From positions 312,288 to 376,287 of the forward strand of contig NZ_JAEHFJ010000003.1 of the NCBI RefSeq assembly GCF_016406085.1: a stretch of DNA of 64,000 nt, read 5' to 3'. This document shows positions 63,009 through 64,000 of this stretch, piece after piece (the stretch's first letter is position 1; each line of letters starts with the position of its first letter). A program made the position numbers and the translations under genes. The DNA is from Aureibaculum flavum. Lineage in GTDB: Bacteria > Bacteroidota > Bacteroidia > Flavobacteriales > Flavobacteriaceae. The notes under the pieces are model-generated. The model did not search any database, was not told where the DNA came from, and saw only the letters and a program-made list of their open reading frames with translations.

Positions 63009-63150
63009 ACTTTATATTATGTGTTAATTGTTAAACTCATTAACTTATTTCACTGCCTTATTTCTTTATACCACTTTCAAAATATTGACCGTAACACAGA
63101 CTGTGCTCATGTATTTTACCATGTCTAAAAAATAGCAAAATAGTAGTCAA

Positions 63151-63158
63151 CAAATATA
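63151..63158 (-). promoter_or_regulatory. possible -7 box for the sigma factor operon
   Basis: TATATTTG on the minus strand matches TAnnTTTG, 142 bp before the sigma factor ATG, in the gap after the 63171 gene. It is far from the start, so this is tentative. Confidence 0.25.
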
Positions 63159-63170
63159 TTAATTAACAAA

Positions 63171-63584
63171 CTAATTAATTACAGGTACAACCACATCTTC
63201 AAAAGTATCGTTACCATCACTATCTTCTCCTTTCCAAAATTTAAAGGTATAATCTTCTGATTGTTCAACATTTACCACAAATTCATATTCCATTGTTACC
63301 GGAACATCTGAGCATTGATCATTTTCATCAACAATTGATACAATTGCAATTTCTCTAGTTGTATCCACTTGTTTATAATACAAATCATAAAAAGAATGAC
63401 ATGCATCAGGCAAATCATATTCAACTTTAATTGTATATGACATTCCTAATTCAAATTCATCTGGAACAACATACGATTTAATCGGCAATGTTTTAAGGAC
63501 CAAATTTGTGTCATTATCATCATTTAAACTACATGAAACTAATGTAACAGCAACCAAAAAGGTTAATAAAACTTTTTTAATCAT
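63171..63584 (-). CDS. small lipoprotein of unknown function
   Basis: A 137-residue lipoprotein, lipobox LVSC (C18), with a short acidic linker. The mature part is a predicted single beta-sandwich (KIVEYDLP-like strands; TMEYEFVVNVEQSEDYTFKFWKG), with cysteines at ACHSF and DQCSD that could form a disulfide in the periplasm. It lies between the serpin gene and the sigma factor gene on the same strand. Function unknown. Confidence 0.72.
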   Translation of the reverse strand: MIKKVLLTFLVAVTLVSCSLNDDNDTNLVLKTLPIKSYVVPDEFELGMSYTIKVEYDLPDACHSFYDLYYKQVDTTREIAIVSIVDENDQCSDVPVTMEYEFVVNVEQSEDYTFKFWKGEDSDGNDTFEDVVVPVIN

Positions 63585-63653
63585 AATTCTAATTTTTTTT
63601 TAAATTGTATATTAAAGATGTATCGATTGCAATAAGGTTGCGTAGATTTTAAT

Positions 63654-64000
63654 TTATTCAACTACAGGCATACCAATTTTTCCTATAAAGCAGATGGCAT
63701 TGGTTTTCTTTTCCGTAATTAAGAACAGAAAAGGCTTATTTAAAGTCATTCTAGTACTTGAGCCTGTTGAGGTTGTTCCAATTCCGATAGTTGTTACAGC
63801 AGCTGCTTCTGTTCCTTTTTCATTTACTTCTATAAATGTTTTTTGCTTTACAAAAGCTATTTGCGTAGCTATCTCGCTAATTCCGCTAAAATCAGCAGCG
63901 TCGGTAAAAGCAATATCCAACCCTAAATTATCAAGTGCTTCATTAAACATTTTTTCGTAGGCGAAAGTAAATTTTGGCATACTTAAAGACATCCTGGTTT
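63654..64000 (-). CDS. serpin-family protein, C-terminal part (gene continues beyond window)
   Basis: The frame stays open to the right edge; an internal ATG at 63992 is not the gene start. The visible 115 or so residues are the serpin C-terminus. They include MPKFTFAYEKMFNEAL and ADFSGI, then the hinge of the reactive loop, VNEKGTEAAAVTT. A loop rich in Gly, Thr and Ser with an Arg-Met pair (SSTRMTL) and the PFLFLITEKKTNAICFIGKIG end follow. Serpins inhibit proteases by loop insertion. The hinge is intact, so inhibition is likely. The P1 residue might be R or M, to be confirmed with the full protein. Confidence 0.9.
   Translation of the reverse strand, partial: TRMSLSMPKFTFAYEKMFNEALDNLGLDIAFTDAADFSGISEIATQIAFVKQKTFIEVNEKGTEAAAVTTIGIGTTSTGSSTRMTLNKPFLFLITEKKTNAICFIGKIGMPVVE

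Noticed and set aside
1-64000. tRNA, rRNA or other structured RNA genes
   Set aside because: No cloverleaf with a TTCGA-type arm or rRNA-like segment was noticed in the intergenic regions; a covariance-model search could not be run.

Overview
The window looks like a chromosomal segment of a member of the Bacteroidota, most likely a marine Flavobacteriaceae. The DNA is AT-rich. Starts generally lack a Shine-Dalgarno sequence, and several genes are preceded by the TAnnTTTG box of Bacteroidota sigma-A promoters. Gene content fits as well: a TonB-dependent receptor with a carboxypeptidase-like N-terminal domain next to a DUF5689 lipoprotein, DUF3078, DUF2480 and DUF3829 families, a sigma factor followed by an anti-sigma/beta-barrel fusion, and many lipoproteins. 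I found no rRNA, tRNA, CRISPR array, insertion sequence or prophage.

Layout. 1-3.2 kb (minus): a beta-carbonic anhydrase, a SulP anion transporter and a second, edge-truncated carbonic anhydrase form an inorganic-carbon unit. 3.3-8.2 kb: a small membrane-anchored protein, then a plus-strand run of kbl, queD-like, lpxH-type, TPR lipoprotein and radA. 8.4-11 kb (minus): a methyltransferase, an exported DUF695/RraB-like protein and a DUF3829 lipoprotein. 11.2-16.2 kb (plus): TonB-dependent receptor and DUF5689/lamin-tail lipoprotein, separated by an intergenic repeat. 16.2-17.6 kb (minus): a three-gene cassette of a HEPN-like protein with an R-x4-H motif, an acidic unknown protein and a SecB-like chaperone. 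The cassette lies between the DUF5689 gene and a second, 5'-truncated copy of that gene's 3' end. 18-22 kb: GyrI-like protein, 1-Cys peroxiredoxin, a small exported protein, an endonuclease/phosphatase-family protein and hflX.

22.2-31.8 kb (minus): two lipoproteins, a leucine-rich-repeat protein and an OmpA-family protein lie downstream of a TPR-LuxR regulator; then a CNNM/CorC-type transporter, a DUF3078 protein and a sufE/DUF59/DUF2480 Fe-S group. 31.9-35.4 kb (plus): a PfkB kinase, a long PurF-type amidotransferase and a lipoprotein. 35.5-43.7 kb (plus): a GbsR/MarR regulator, a complete RND efflux set, a universal stress protein, a TetR regulator and a small unknown protein.

43.7-55.5 kb (minus): a Pel-like exopolysaccharide locus with a beta-helix protein, PelF-type glycosyltransferase, PelG-type membrane protein, GH114-type hydrolase, a large membrane protein and a 1275-residue protein that joins a PelA-like deacetylase part to a PelB-like helical-repeat and beta-barrel part. 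55.6-64 kb: a lipoprotein, an AlbA_2/Schlafen-type protein, cytochrome c, an SDR, an ALDH7-type aldehyde dehydrogenase, an ECF sigma/anti-sigma pair, a lipoprotein and the C-terminal part of a serpin.

The two strongest candidates for undescribed biology are the HEPN/unknown/SecB-like cassette, with a transcription terminator inside the last codons of its middle gene and its duplicated flanks, and the rearranged Pel-like export locus. All family assignments are from reading the protein sequences by eye; no database search was possible.
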